Of a stretch of DNA of 64,000 nucleotides, positions 46,144-54,181 are shown one piece after another. The notes under the pieces were generated by a model. It worked only from the letters and a program-made list of their open reading frames with translations. It had not been told where the DNA came from and ran no database searches. Source of the DNA: Rhodococcus sp. 14-2470-1b. GTDB lineage: Bacteria; Actinomycetota; Actinomycetes; Mycobacteriales; Mycobacteriaceae. Each line of letters begins with the position of its first letter. Position 1 is the stretch's first letter. The DNA lies in assembly GCF_002259415.1 (NCBI RefSeq), contig NZ_NPFY01000036.1, positions 1-64,000 on the forward strand, read 5' to 3'. The position numbers were made by a program, and so were the translations under genes.

Positions 46144-47054
46144 CTGTCACGGTTCTGACGAACCCCACTGCGGGCCGCGGGCGCGGAGTCCGCGTGTCCA
46201 CAGCTGTCGTTGCACGATTGCGCGAGCGAGGCGTCGACGTCGTCACCATCGAGGGCAGAACTCCGGGCGAGGCACTCGATCAGGCGAGGAGAGCGGTCCG
46301 CACCGGCACCGACTGTCTCGTGGCCGTCGGGGGCGACGGACTGGTCAACCTCGCTCTGCAAGCAGTCGCCACGACCACGACCCCGCTGGCTGTCGCCCCT
46401 GCCGGGACGGGCAACGACTTCGCTCGCCTCGTCGGAGTCCCACTGGACGACCCGGTGGCGGCGGCGGACATCGTCATCGACGATCGACGTCGGTCGCTCG
46501 ACCTCGGGCGCGTGGGAAACAGGTGGTTCGCGACCGTCCTGTCGAGCGGATTCGACAGCCTGGTCACCGAACGCGCCAACAGAATGACGTGGCCCTCCGG
46601 CCCGTCGAAGTACAACATCGCAATGCTGTTGGAACTGAGCCGGTTTCGATGCATCCCGTACTCCATCGAGTTCGACGGGCAGTCGATGGACGTCGATGCG
46701 ACGCTGGTGACCGTCGGCAACGGTCCTACCTATGGGGGCGGTATGGCAATCTGTCCGAGCGCCGATCCCGACGACGGACTGTTCGACGTGACCATCGTCA
46801 GGGCGTCCAGCCGCACTCGGTTGGTCCGGCTCTCCCCCACGCTGTACAAGGGCACGCACGTCGACCTCCCCGATGTCGAGACCTACCGCGCCTCGCGGGT
46901 GCACCTCAGTGCTCCCGGGATGATCGCGTACGCCGACGGTGAGAGGATCGCGCCGCTGCCGGTACGGATCGACTCGGTTCCCGGAGCCGTCACCGCCCTC
47001 GTGGGAACTACAGCTTGGTCAGATCGCGCTGGTCGCCCGCAGAGATCGACTTGA
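46140..47054 (+). CDS. Diacylglycerol kinase family lipid kinase
   Basis: A 304-residue DAGK-catalytic-domain protein like Rv2252, which phosphorylates diacylglycerol and feeds phosphatidylinositol mannoside synthesis. The nucleotide motif is AVGGDG (62-67), followed by the conserved PAGTGNDFAR and NGPTYGGGM segments. The GTG start overlaps the flavoprotein stop (GTGA), so the two are coupled. The last 47 bases overlap the convergent small membrane gene at 47008. Confidence 0.9.
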   Translation: MTVTVLTNPTAGRGRGVRVSTAVVARLRERGVDVVTIEGRTPGEALDQARRAVRTGTDCLVAVGGDGLVNLALQAVATTTTPLAVAPAGTGNDFARLVGVPLDDPVAAADIVIDDRRRSLDLGRVGNRWFATVLSSGFDSLVTERANRMTWPSGPSKYNIAMLLELSRFRCIPYSIEFDGQSMDVDATLVTVGNGPTYGGGMAICPSADPDDGLFDVTIVRASSRTRLVRLSPTLYKGTHVDLPDVETYRASRVHLSAPGMIAYADGERIAPLPVRIDSVPGAVTALVGTTAWSDRAGRPQRST

Positions 47055-47181
47055 CCAACCAGTAGATGCCGAACACGATTGCCGCCGCCACCGCCACCCA
47101 GAACAATCCCTTGATCACCGTGCCGAGAACGGCGAACGCGAGCCAGACCAGGACGATGATGCCGAGAACTTTCCAGAACAT
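47008..47181 (-). CDS. Small two-helix membrane protein at the end of the psp cluster
   Basis: A 57-residue hydrophobic protein with helices at about residues 4-22 (KVLGIIVLVWLAFAVLGTV) and 26-44 (LFWVAVAAAIVFGIYWLV), then a charged tail. AAGGAAAGGGA precedes the ATG, a good ribosome-binding site. It follows pspM on the same strand after 134 bp. The location equals the tail of the mycobacterial clgR-pspA-pspM-pspN operon, but the protein is far shorter than PspN and I do not equate them. It overlaps the convergent lipid kinase gene by 47 bp. Confidence 0.65.
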   Translation of the reverse strand: MFWKVLGIIVLVWLAFAVLGTVIKGLFWVAVAAAIVFGIYWLVKSISAGDQRDLTKL

Positions 47182-47315
47182 GTGATTCCCTTTCCTTGGT
47201 GTGCTTCCGATCCTGGCATGCCGCAGACGCGAAAACACCACTCCAGCAGGGAATTCAGGGGAAGATGGGGGAATACCCTTAAGTCTCGGAACGCACACCT
47301 GAGGACGCGGAAGAC

Positions 47316-48149
47316 TCAGGAGTGCCGGCCTCTGATCGCCGCCAGTTCTGCCAGCGCACTGGCCCACCCTTCCAGACGATCGGTGGCGGAGAGCAACTCG
47401 GCCTTGCGTAGCTCCACCGCACTGCCTGGCAAGCCGCCCGGGCTCGTCAGACGTGCGGCCGCCGCGACGAGGTCCTCGAATTGGTCGACGCCCTTGTCCA
47501 ACTCGACGGCTGCCGTCGCAATGGTGGGCGACAGGTGCGAGGCAGCCCGGGCGCTTCCGTCCGCCGCTCGTTCCAACGACGAGATGTCCGCGGCCATGTC
47601 GCGCAGCGTACGGGCGGCGGCGTCGGCGACGTCCGTGATGTCGGACACCTCTGCCGAGTCGACGAACTCGGACCGGGTCAGAATCCCCACGAGCTCGTAC
47701 AGGCTGTTCTGTGCACCCACGAGTCGACGCACGGGTTCGTAGGCTGCCGAAGATCTGGGCGGCAACACGGCCTTACCAGGACGAGCAGCCGGGAGGGGCT
47801 CCGCTCGCAGACGTCGGTAGCGACCGAAGGCCATTACAGCCGGTACCGCAAGCAACGCCGCACCACCGCCTCCGGCGAACAACGTCCACTCGGGAGCCGA
47901 GGCGACGGCCAAACCCGCGGTCGACGCGGCGGTCGCACCGGACGCACTGCCCAGCCAGGTACCCCTTCGACGAGCTCGCTTGATCCGTCTGAGATGTTTC
48001 TGCCGAGGATCGTTCCACCGACCGACCGCGTCGACGGCGGACTCCACAGACCGCCGAGCCGTGTCGGTGGCTGCTCGCACCATCGAAACCGACTCGGAGA
48101 CGGGCATGGCCGACCACTTTCGTGACCGGCCATGCTGTTCGTTCGACAC
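47316..48149 (-). CDS. Phage-shock membrane protein PspM-like
   Basis: A 277-residue protein at the position of Rv2743c (PspM). Two membrane segments lie at about residues 64-84 and 88-108; the rest is charged and helical, with a C-terminal coiled region rich in Ala and Glu. In mycobacteria PspM anchors PspA to the membrane. The GTG at 48149 lies 4 bp after the pspA stop, so coupling is likely; Met15 (48107) is an alternative start. Confidence 0.75.
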   Translation of the reverse strand: MSNEQHGRSRKWSAMPVSESVSMVRAATDTARRSVESAVDAVGRWNDPRQKHLRRIKRARRRGTWLGSASGATAASTAGLAVASAPEWTLFAGGGGAALLAVPAVMAFGRYRRLRAEPLPAARPGKAVLPPRSSAAYEPVRRLVGAQNSLYELVGILTRSEFVDSAEVSDITDVADAAARTLRDMAADISSLERAADGSARAASHLSPTIATAAVELDKGVDQFEDLVAAAARLTSPGGLPGSAVELRKAELLSATDRLEGWASALAELAAIRGRHS

Positions 48150-48152
48150 GAG

Positions 48153-48971
48153 CTACTGGTTCTGTGCCGGGGGCTCGGGAGTGGCGTTCGAGGCCTTCTG
48201 GATCGACGGCTTGGGCGCCGCTGCGGAGTTACCCGAAGGAAGGGAGTCCCCTGCCATGGACGCGCGGATCTGCTCCAAACGGCTGTGACCGGCCATCTGC
48301 ACCGACGCCTGCTGCACCTCCATCATGCGACCGGACACGGAATTCTGTGCGAGCTCGGCCGAACCGAGTGCGTCCGCGTAGCGTCGCTCGATCTTGTCTC
48401 GGACCGCATCGAGGCTGGGCGTGTTGCCCGGCGCCGACAGCGTGCTGTCCATGGATCGCAGCGACTCGCTGACCTTCTCCTGCATCTTGGCCTGCTCGAG
48501 CTGGCTGAGAAGCTTGGTGCGTTCGGCGACCTTGGCCTGCAGCGCCATGGCGTTCTGCTCGACGGCCTTCTTGGCCTGCGACGCTGCCTGCAGCGACTGA
48601 TCGTGCAGGACCTTCAGGTCCTCGACGCCCTGCTCGGCCGTGACGAGCTGTGCGGCGAACGCTTCGGCGGCGTTGGTGTACTGCGTTGCCTTGTCCACGT
48701 CACCGGCTGCCGCAGCCTGATCGGCCAACGTGACCGCTTGACGGGCGTTCGCGTTCAGCTTCTCGACCTCGTCCAGCTGACGGCTCAACTTCATTTCCAG
48801 CTGACGCTGGTTGCCGATCACCGAAGCAGCTTGCTGGGACAGCGCCTGGTGCTGCCGCTGCGCGTCCTCGATGGCCTGCTGAATCTGAACCTTGGGGTCG
48901 GCCTTCTCGTCGATCTTGGAATTGAAGAGGGCCATCATGTACTTCCAGGCCTTGACGAAAGGATTAGCCAT
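48153..48971 (-). CDS. pspA: Phage shock protein A / IM30 family
   Basis: A 272-residue protein, mostly helix 1-220 with heptad-like patterning, starting MANPFVKAWKYMMALFNSK (amphipathic membrane-binding helix). It ends in a disordered Pro/Ala-rich tail. PspA oligomers stabilise stressed membranes and bind the ClgR regulator in mycobacteria. It follows clgR after 164 bp; TGGAGGCAGGA precedes the ATG. The counterpart is Rv2744c. Confidence 0.92.
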   Translation of the reverse strand: MANPFVKAWKYMMALFNSKIDEKADPKVQIQQAIEDAQRQHQALSQQAASVIGNQRQLEMKLSRQLDEVEKLNANARQAVTLADQAAAAGDVDKATQYTNAAEAFAAQLVTAEQGVEDLKVLHDQSLQAASQAKKAVEQNAMALQAKVAERTKLLSQLEQAKMQEKVSESLRSMDSTLSAPGNTPSLDAVRDKIERRYADALGSAELAQNSVSGRMMEVQQASVQMAGHSRLEQIRASMAGDSLPSGNSAAAPKPSIQKASNATPEPPAQNQ

Positions 48972-49135
48972 GGGTTGATCCTGCCTCCATATCGAGCGCC
49001 GGGTTCGCGCGTAGGGGGTCAGCTGAGGTGTACAGCGACCGTCGAAGAACTGCCAGTGACACGAGAATACTGGTCTGGTCGGTTTGTCGTGAGTGTCGTT
49101 TCCACCCTAGCGGTACGAGGGCTCATGTCTGCCGA

Positions 49136-49510
49136 TCAGGCAGCGGCTAGAGCCCGCGCGGGCGCAGGAATGACAACACGAGTGTCGTCGGCGATACGAG
49201 GCGACACCGCGTCCACGTCGGTAGCCGCGTCCGCACCTACAGCAGCATCTGCGTCGGCAGCACGGGCAGCCAGCGTCGATTCCGACAGCGACTCACTGAC
49301 GTCGCTCATGACGTCGGCAAGGGGGACGGCCAATGCGTCGCAGATCGCGTTGAGCAGCTCGCTCGACGCTTCCTTGCGGCCACGCTCGACCTCGGAGAGG
49401 TAACCGAGACTCACCCGTGCAGTGTTGGAGACCTCGCGCAGGGTCCGGCTTTGCGCAACGCGAGTGCGCCGCAGACTGTCGCCGAGTGCTTCACGCAATA
49501 GCAGCGCCAT
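49136..49510 (-). CDS. clgR: Transcriptional regulator ClgR
   Basis: A 124-residue Cro/CI-type regulator. The helix-turn-helix lies in RTLREVSNTARVSLGYLSEVERGRKE (about 23-48). The C-terminus ends in ALAAA, the kind of alanine-rich tail by which ClgR is fed to ClpCP for degradation. ClgR activates clp protease and psp genes under envelope stress. The start MALLLREALGDSLRR fits other ClgRs and has GAGGAGG upstream. Order pgsA-clgR-pspA equals Rv2746c-Rv2744c. Confidence 0.9.
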   Translation of the reverse strand: MALLLREALGDSLRRTRVAQSRTLREVSNTARVSLGYLSEVERGRKEASSELLNAICDALAVPLADVMSDVSESLSESTLAARAADADAAVGADAATDVDAVSPRIADDTRVVIPAPARALAAA

Positions 49511-49574
49511 CTCGCTCCTCCTCGTTCTTCGTCATCTGTGGTTCTTCGTCATCTGTGGTTCTTGTTCATCTGTA
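49491..49574 (-). promoter_or_regulatory. clgR leader with 17-bp repeats encoding chained upstream ORFs
   Basis: Three 17-bp direct repeats, minus-strand CACAGATGACGAAGAAC, lie at 49524, 49541 and 49558 (third copy with three changes). Each contains an ATG. uORF1 (49569-49549) reads MNKNHR-stop; uORF2 (49552-49532) reads MTKNHR-stop; each TGA overlaps the next ATG as ATGA. uORF3 (49535-49491) reads MTKNEEERDGAAIA-stop and runs out of frame through the clgR ribosome-binding site and start. Confidence 0.6.
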
Positions 49575-49599
49575 CGTACGGGACGTTCATCTTCAGCTA

Positions 49600-49628
49600 C
49601 AACGAAGGACCGTGCGCGATTGGTTCCC
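49600..49628 (-). promoter_or_regulatory. ECF (SigE-like) promoter of the clgR-psp operon
   Basis: On the minus strand GGGAACC (49628-49622) and CGTTG (49604-49600), with 18 bp between GGAAC and CGTTG, match the mycobacterial SigE-class promoter. clgR of M. tuberculosis is also SigE-dependent. It implies a leader of roughly 80 nt that contains the chained uORFs. Confidence 0.7.
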
Positions 49629-49732
49629 GACCCTATACGGCCGTGTTCTCGATTACCCGCCGAAGCGACATCGACACACCTTTTCCGACCGTATTTCGGG
49701 TCAGGTCTTGTCCTCCCGGTGCAGCGGGTGGG

Positions 49733-50353
49733 TCATGACGTGACGCCACGCCGAAGCCGGATTGCCTGGACGATGTAATCGATGCCCGTGTACACGGTGA
49801 GCACGACGGCGGCGCCCATCAGAGTCACCGACACGAAGCGCACGTCGTCCGGGAGGGGGAACAGATAGAACCCGATCGCAAAGCTCTGCACCAGAGTCTT
49901 GATCTTGCCGCCCCGTCCCGCCGGGATGACGCCGTGACGGATCACGATGAACCGGACAAGGGTGATCCCGATTTCGCGAGCTGCGATCACGATGGTCACC
50001 CACCAGGGAAGGTCGCCCAGAATCGAGAGCCCGATGAGGGCTGCGCCGATCAGAGCCTTGTCCGCGATGGGGTCGGCCATCTTGCCGAAATCGGTGACGA
50101 GCCCGTACTTGCGCGCCAATTGTCCGTCGATCCGATCGGTGATGGCGGCTACCGCGAATACGACGGTTGCCGCGATTCGCCACGTCGTGTCGTGACCGTC
50201 GCCGGCGAACAGGACGACCAGGAACACAGGAACGAGCGCAATGCGGAGAACAGTGAGGACGTTGGCGATGTTGAGGATCGGGACGACCTCGGTACTGCCG
50301 GTCGCAGAATTGCCGTGGGGCAACTGCGGCGTCGGTGGTACGCGTTCGGTCAT
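49733..50353 (-). CDS. pgsA: CDP-alcohol phosphatidyltransferase (PgsA-like)
   Basis: A 206-residue membrane enzyme with about five to six helices. The CDP-OH-P motif is complete: D73-x2-D76-G-x2-A-R81-x8-G90-x3-D94-x3-D98. It resembles phosphatidylglycerophosphate synthase, transferring phosphatidyl from CDP-diacylglycerol to glycerol 3-phosphate. The ATG at 50353 is chosen; a GTG 11 codons upstream (50386) extends a low-complexity N-terminus. It precedes clgR, as in mycobacteria (Rv2746c). Confidence 0.88.
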   Translation of the reverse strand: MTERVPPTPQLPHGNSATGSTEVVPILNIANVLTVLRIALVPVFLVVLFAGDGHDTTWRIAATVVFAVAAITDRIDGQLARKYGLVTDFGKMADPIADKALIGAALIGLSILGDLPWWVTIVIAAREIGITLVRFIVIRHGVIPAGRGGKIKTLVQSFAIGFYLFPLPDDVRFVSVTLMGAAVVLTVYTGIDYIVQAIRLRRGVTS

Positions 50354-50456
50354 GCCGTACCGATCCGTAGGTGTACGTGTCGGCACAGGTGTCCCGGTAG
50401 TGCGGCGGCAAGTTCGGAGACGGACACACCAGAAGAATATCTGCTCGTGTGTTGGC

Positions 50457-50462
50457 TACTGT
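50457..50462 (+). promoter_or_regulatory. -10 hexamer TACTGT of argA
   Basis: TACTGT lies 7 nt before the ATG at 50470 and supports it over the ATG at 50449. Confidence 0.5.
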
Positions 50463-50469
50463 TCACCAC

Positions 50470-51054
50470 ATGACTTCTGCGCCGAACCGGGCGAGTCGAG
50501 ACGATCTCGACACCTCCTCGGACCCAGCCTCGAACACCGGACAGTCTTCCCGCGGAGGCGACGATCTGGTGATTCGACGAGCACGGACGTCCGACATCCC
50601 GGAGATCAAGCGACTGATCGACATCTACGCAGGCAAGATCCTCCTCGAGAAGAATCTGGTGACCTTGTACGAGGCAGTCCAGGAATTCTGGGTCGCGGAA
50701 CGCGCAGGAACTGTCATCGGTTGCGGCGCCTTGCACGTGTTGTGGGCCGATCTCGGCGAAGTACGTACGGTCGCGGTCGACCCGTCGGCCAAGGGACACG
50801 GTGCGGGCCGCCTGATCGTGGACAAGCTCGTCCAGGTCGCTCGCGACCTGTCGTTGCAACGTCTGTTCGTCCTGACCTTCGAGACCGACTTCTTCGCCCG
50901 ACACGGGTTCGTCGAGATCGACGGCACGCCCGTCACCGCGGAGGTGTACGCCGAGATGTGCAGGTCCTACGACACCGGTGTCGCGGAGTTCCTCGACCTC
51001 AGCTATGTGAAGCCCAACACACTGGGCAACACCCGGATGCTGCTGTCGCTCTGA
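50470..51054 (+). CDS. argA: Amino-acid N-acetyltransferase (GNAT, ArgA-like)
   Basis: A 194-residue GNAT protein matching the stand-alone mycobacterial ArgA (Rv2747). The acetyl-CoA loop is VDPSAKGHGAGRLIV; ADLGEVRTVAV and FETDFFARHGF are conserved. It makes N-acetylglutamate, the first step of arginine synthesis. The first 35 residues are disordered. It is divergent from pgsA. Confidence 0.85.
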   Translation: MTSAPNRASRDDLDTSSDPASNTGQSSRGGDDLVIRRARTSDIPEIKRLIDIYAGKILLEKNLVTLYEAVQEFWVAERAGTVIGCGALHVLWADLGEVRTVAVDPSAKGHGAGRLIVDKLVQVARDLSLQRLFVLTFETDFFARHGFVEIDGTPVTAEVYAEMCRSYDTGVAEFLDLSYVKPNTLGNTRMLLSL

Positions 51055-51097
51055 CAGGATTTCATCGTCCCGCAGTTCGAAGACGAAGGAATCTCAC

Positions 51098-51379
51098 ATG
51101 GCACTGTTCGCCGTCCACTACACCTATTCGCCCAGCACCACCGACGGCCGCGACACCCACCGCGCGACGCATCGCGCCTGGCTCGCCGATCTGCTCGAGC
51201 AGAACGTGCTGGTGTCGTCCGGTCCGTACGTCGACGGTAGCGGCGCGCTGATCATCGTCGAGGGAACCGACACCGCGTCGGTGGCCACGCTGTTCGAGCA
51301 GGATCCGTTCGCCGTGGAGAATCTCGTCGAGACGTCCACGATCGTCGAGTGGAAGCCGGTCATGGGCGCCCTGTCCTGA
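51098..51379 (+). CDS. YciI family protein
   Basis: A 93-residue protein with the ferredoxin-like YciI fold: strand MALFAVHYTY, HRATHRAWLADLLEQNVLVSSGPYVDGSGALIIVE with the conserved His/Asp pair, and a C-terminal strand. Members are small enzymes or accessory proteins of uncertain activity. GAAGGAA precedes the ATG. It follows argA after 43 bp and may share its transcript. Confidence 0.85.
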   Translation: MALFAVHYTYSPSTTDGRDTHRATHRAWLADLLEQNVLVSSGPYVDGSGALIIVEGTDTASVATLFEQDPFAVENLVETSTIVEWKPVMGALS

Positions 51380-51412
51380 CACCGCGTCAGGACCCCGCTC
51401 GGTGACGCGCCG

Positions 51413-54121
51413 TCAGTCCTCTGCCGGCGCGTCGTCCGGGTCGCCGCCCCTGATCGACCACAGCAAGCCGTCGAGCTCGTCGGGCTTGATCAACACCTCG
51501 CGGGCCTTGGAGCCTTCGCTCGGCCCGACGACGCCACGGTTCTCCATGAGGTCCATCAGCCGTCCCGCCTTGGCGAATCCGACGCGGAGTTTGCGCTGCA
51601 GCATCGACGTCGACCCGAACTGACTGGTGACGACGAGCTCTACCGCTTGCAGCAGCACGTCCATATCGTCGCCGATATCCGGGTCGACGTCCTTCTTGTC
51701 CGACGCCTTGGCGGCGGTGACCGTCTCGTTGTACTCCGGCTCCGCCTGGTTCTTGGCGAAGTCGACGACGGCCGAGATCTCCTCGTCGGTGATGAACGCA
51801 CCCTGCAGACGGGTCGGCTTGCCGGCACCCATGGGGAGGAACAACGCGTCGCCCATGCCGATGAGCTTCTCCGCACCCGCCTGATCGAGGATGACCCGCG
51901 AGTCGGTCAACGACGACGTCGCGAAAGCCAGGCGTGACGGCACGTTGGTCTTGATCAGACCGGTCACGACGTCCACCGACGGCCGCTGCGTGGCGAGCAC
52001 CAGGTGGATACCGGCAGCACGCGCCTTCTGGGTGATGCGGACGATCGCGTCCTCCACATCGCGGGGCGCCGTCATCATCAGGTCGGCCAGCTCGTCGACG
52101 ATCGCAAGGATGTACGGGTACGGGCGGTACACCCGCTCGCTTCCCAGGGGTGCGGTGATCTCGCCGGAACGTACCTTCTTGTTGAAGTCGTCGACGTGGC
52201 GCACCTTGTTGACCTGCATGTCCTGGTAGCGCTGTTCCATCTCCTCGACCAACCAGGCCAAGGCGGCTGCGGCCTTCTTGGGCTGCGTGATGATCGGGGT
52301 GATCAGATGCGGAATGCCCTCGTACGGCGTCAGCTCGACCATCTTCGGGTCGATCAGAATCATCCGAACCTCGTCGGGCGTGGCTCGCGCCAGCAACGAC
52401 ACGAGCATCGAGTTGACGAAGCTCGACTTACCGGACCCCGTCGAACCGGCGACCAACAGGTGCGGCATCTTCGCCAGGTTCGCGCTGACGAAATCGCCTT
52501 CGATGTCCTTGCCGAGGCCGATCACCAGAGGATGGTGGTCCTTGCGGGTCGACGGAGCGGTGAGTACGTCGGCGAGTCGTACCATCTCGCGATCGGAGTT
52601 GGGTACCTCGATACCGACGGCTGATTTGCCGGGGATCGGGGCGAGCAGTCGGACGTTGTCCGTCGCGACCGCGTACGCGATGTTGCGGTGAAGGGCCGTG
52701 ATCTTCTCGACCTTGACACCCGGTCCCAGCTCGACCTCGTAGCGCGTCACCGTCGGGCCGCGCGTGAATCCGGTGACCGCTGCGTCGATCTTGAACTGTT
52801 CGAGAACCTCGGAGATGGCCTCGATCATCGCGTCGTTCGCCTGGCTGCGAGTCTTCGGCGGATCGCCGTCGATGAGCAACGACAGCGACGGCAACGTGTA
52901 ATCCCCGTCGACGACGCGGTCGACGACGATCTTGTCCTCGTCCGCGGCCGGTTTCGGCTCGGCCGCCTTCACGACGGGCTTGGGCCTGGGTCGCGGTGGC
53001 GTCGGCGCCGTCGGTGGCTCGAGTGGAAGTTCGGGTTCCGACGCGACCGGTTCGATCACCTCGGTCGGCAGTTGCTCCGCGCCGGGCTTGCGGGCTCGGG
53101 ATTTCTTGACCGGGATGTACTCCTCGGTCGGGTAGTTGCCGTACGGATCCCCACCGAGATGCCCGGCAGAGTTGTCCACGGGGTAACCGTCAGCGTCGAA
53201 GGCCGCCGCGTCGTAGTCCCCGTATCGACCGTCGCCGTAGTCGTTGTCACCGAACTCCGAACCGTAGTCGGCCGGGTCGTAGTCGCCGTACTCGTCACCG
53301 CGGCTGTCGGTCCCGAACAGCGATCGGAGGCGATCCGGAACGTCCCGCACGGTTGTCCCGGTCAGAAGCAGCACACCGAACAGACCGGCCAACAGCAACA
53401 ATGGCACGGCAAGCCACACGGTCAGACCGTCGGCGATCGGTCCACCTGCGACGTACCCGACGAATCCTGCCCCCGACGCGCGACCTTCGGCGTCCGTCGG
53501 CGACCCCGCCGCCATGTGCCAGAGACCGAGGATCGGGAGAATCAGCAGGATCGAGCCCAGGACCAGTCGCGGGCGGATGTCCGGATTCGGTTCGGTTCGC
53601 ATGAGCAGAACGGCCACGGCGACTCCGAGGACGGGCACGATGTACCCGGCGTCCCCGACGATCGCTCGGACCGCTATCTCGATCCACTCGCCCACCGGAC
53701 CGCCAGCCGAGAACCAGACCGCGGCGGCAACGACGACGCTGACGGCGATCAAGCCGAGGGCAAGTCCGTCACGGCGATGACCGTGCTCGATGTCCTTTGC
53801 CTTGCTGACAGTGCGGGTGGTGGCCCCTACTCCGCGGGCAGCCATCGACCACCCGGACGACATACCGCGTCCGACGGCGGACATCACTCCACCCGACTTC
53901 TTCTTGGGCGGCCGCCTCGATCCTGATCCGCGCGGCGCCGCATTCCGTGGGGCTGCGTTTCTCGGCGCTGCCTTGCGGGGCGCTGTCGGCTTCTTCGGCG
54001 TGGTCACCGTACGTGCGGTTCGCCCTCCGGGCGGCTTGCGTGATCCCCCCGAAGCACGCGATGTCGACGAACCTCCGGCGCTGCCGGCGTTCGAACTCCG
54101 TGTGCTGGTCTTTCCTGCCAT
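51413..54121 (-). CDS. ftsK: DNA translocase FtsK
   Basis: A 902-residue division protein. A basic Ala/Pro/Arg-rich N-terminus (1-80, with AAPRN repeats) precedes four or five membrane helices (about 120-265). An acidic Gly/Asp/Tyr linker follows to about 400. The motor has Walker A VAGSTGSGKSS (Lys565) and Walker B LAIVDELADLMM. The C-terminal gamma winged helix includes FGSTSMLQRKLRVGFAKAGRLMD, which reads KOPS sites. It resolves chromosome dimers at the septum. TAACCT seven bases before the ATG suggests a leaderless mRNA. Confidence 0.95.
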   Translation of the reverse strand: MAGKTSTRSSNAGSAGGSSTSRASGGSRKPPGGRTARTVTTPKKPTAPRKAAPRNAAPRNAAPRGSGSRRPPKKKSGGVMSAVGRGMSSGWSMAARGVGATTRTVSKAKDIEHGHRRDGLALGLIAVSVVVAAAVWFSAGGPVGEWIEIAVRAIVGDAGYIVPVLGVAVAVLLMRTEPNPDIRPRLVLGSILLILPILGLWHMAAGSPTDAEGRASGAGFVGYVAGGPIADGLTVWLAVPLLLLAGLFGVLLLTGTTVRDVPDRLRSLFGTDSRGDEYGDYDPADYGSEFGDNDYGDGRYGDYDAAAFDADGYPVDNSAGHLGGDPYGNYPTEEYIPVKKSRARKPGAEQLPTEVIEPVASEPELPLEPPTAPTPPRPRPKPVVKAAEPKPAADEDKIVVDRVVDGDYTLPSLSLLIDGDPPKTRSQANDAMIEAISEVLEQFKIDAAVTGFTRGPTVTRYEVELGPGVKVEKITALHRNIAYAVATDNVRLLAPIPGKSAVGIEVPNSDREMVRLADVLTAPSTRKDHHPLVIGLGKDIEGDFVSANLAKMPHLLVAGSTGSGKSSFVNSMLVSLLARATPDEVRMILIDPKMVELTPYEGIPHLITPIITQPKKAAAALAWLVEEMEQRYQDMQVNKVRHVDDFNKKVRSGEITAPLGSERVYRPYPYILAIVDELADLMMTAPRDVEDAIVRITQKARAAGIHLVLATQRPSVDVVTGLIKTNVPSRLAFATSSLTDSRVILDQAGAEKLIGMGDALFLPMGAGKPTRLQGAFITDEEISAVVDFAKNQAEPEYNETVTAAKASDKKDVDPDIGDDMDVLLQAVELVVTSQFGSTSMLQRKLRVGFAKAGRLMDLMENRGVVGPSEGSKAREVLIKPDELDGLLWSIRGGDPDDAPAED

Positions 54122-54128
54122 GGCCCCT

Positions 54129-54134
54129 AGGTTA
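54129..54134 (-). promoter_or_regulatory. -10 hexamer TAACCT of ftsK
   Basis: TAACCT is 7 nt before the ftsK ATG, in the 60-bp gap after the TIGR03085-like gene. It is the same hexamer as that of the helicase at 4172. Confidence 0.5.
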
Positions 54135-54181
54135 GTCGCAACGGCCCCTTCGAAACCATCCGCAACACGAGTAACAGCCCG

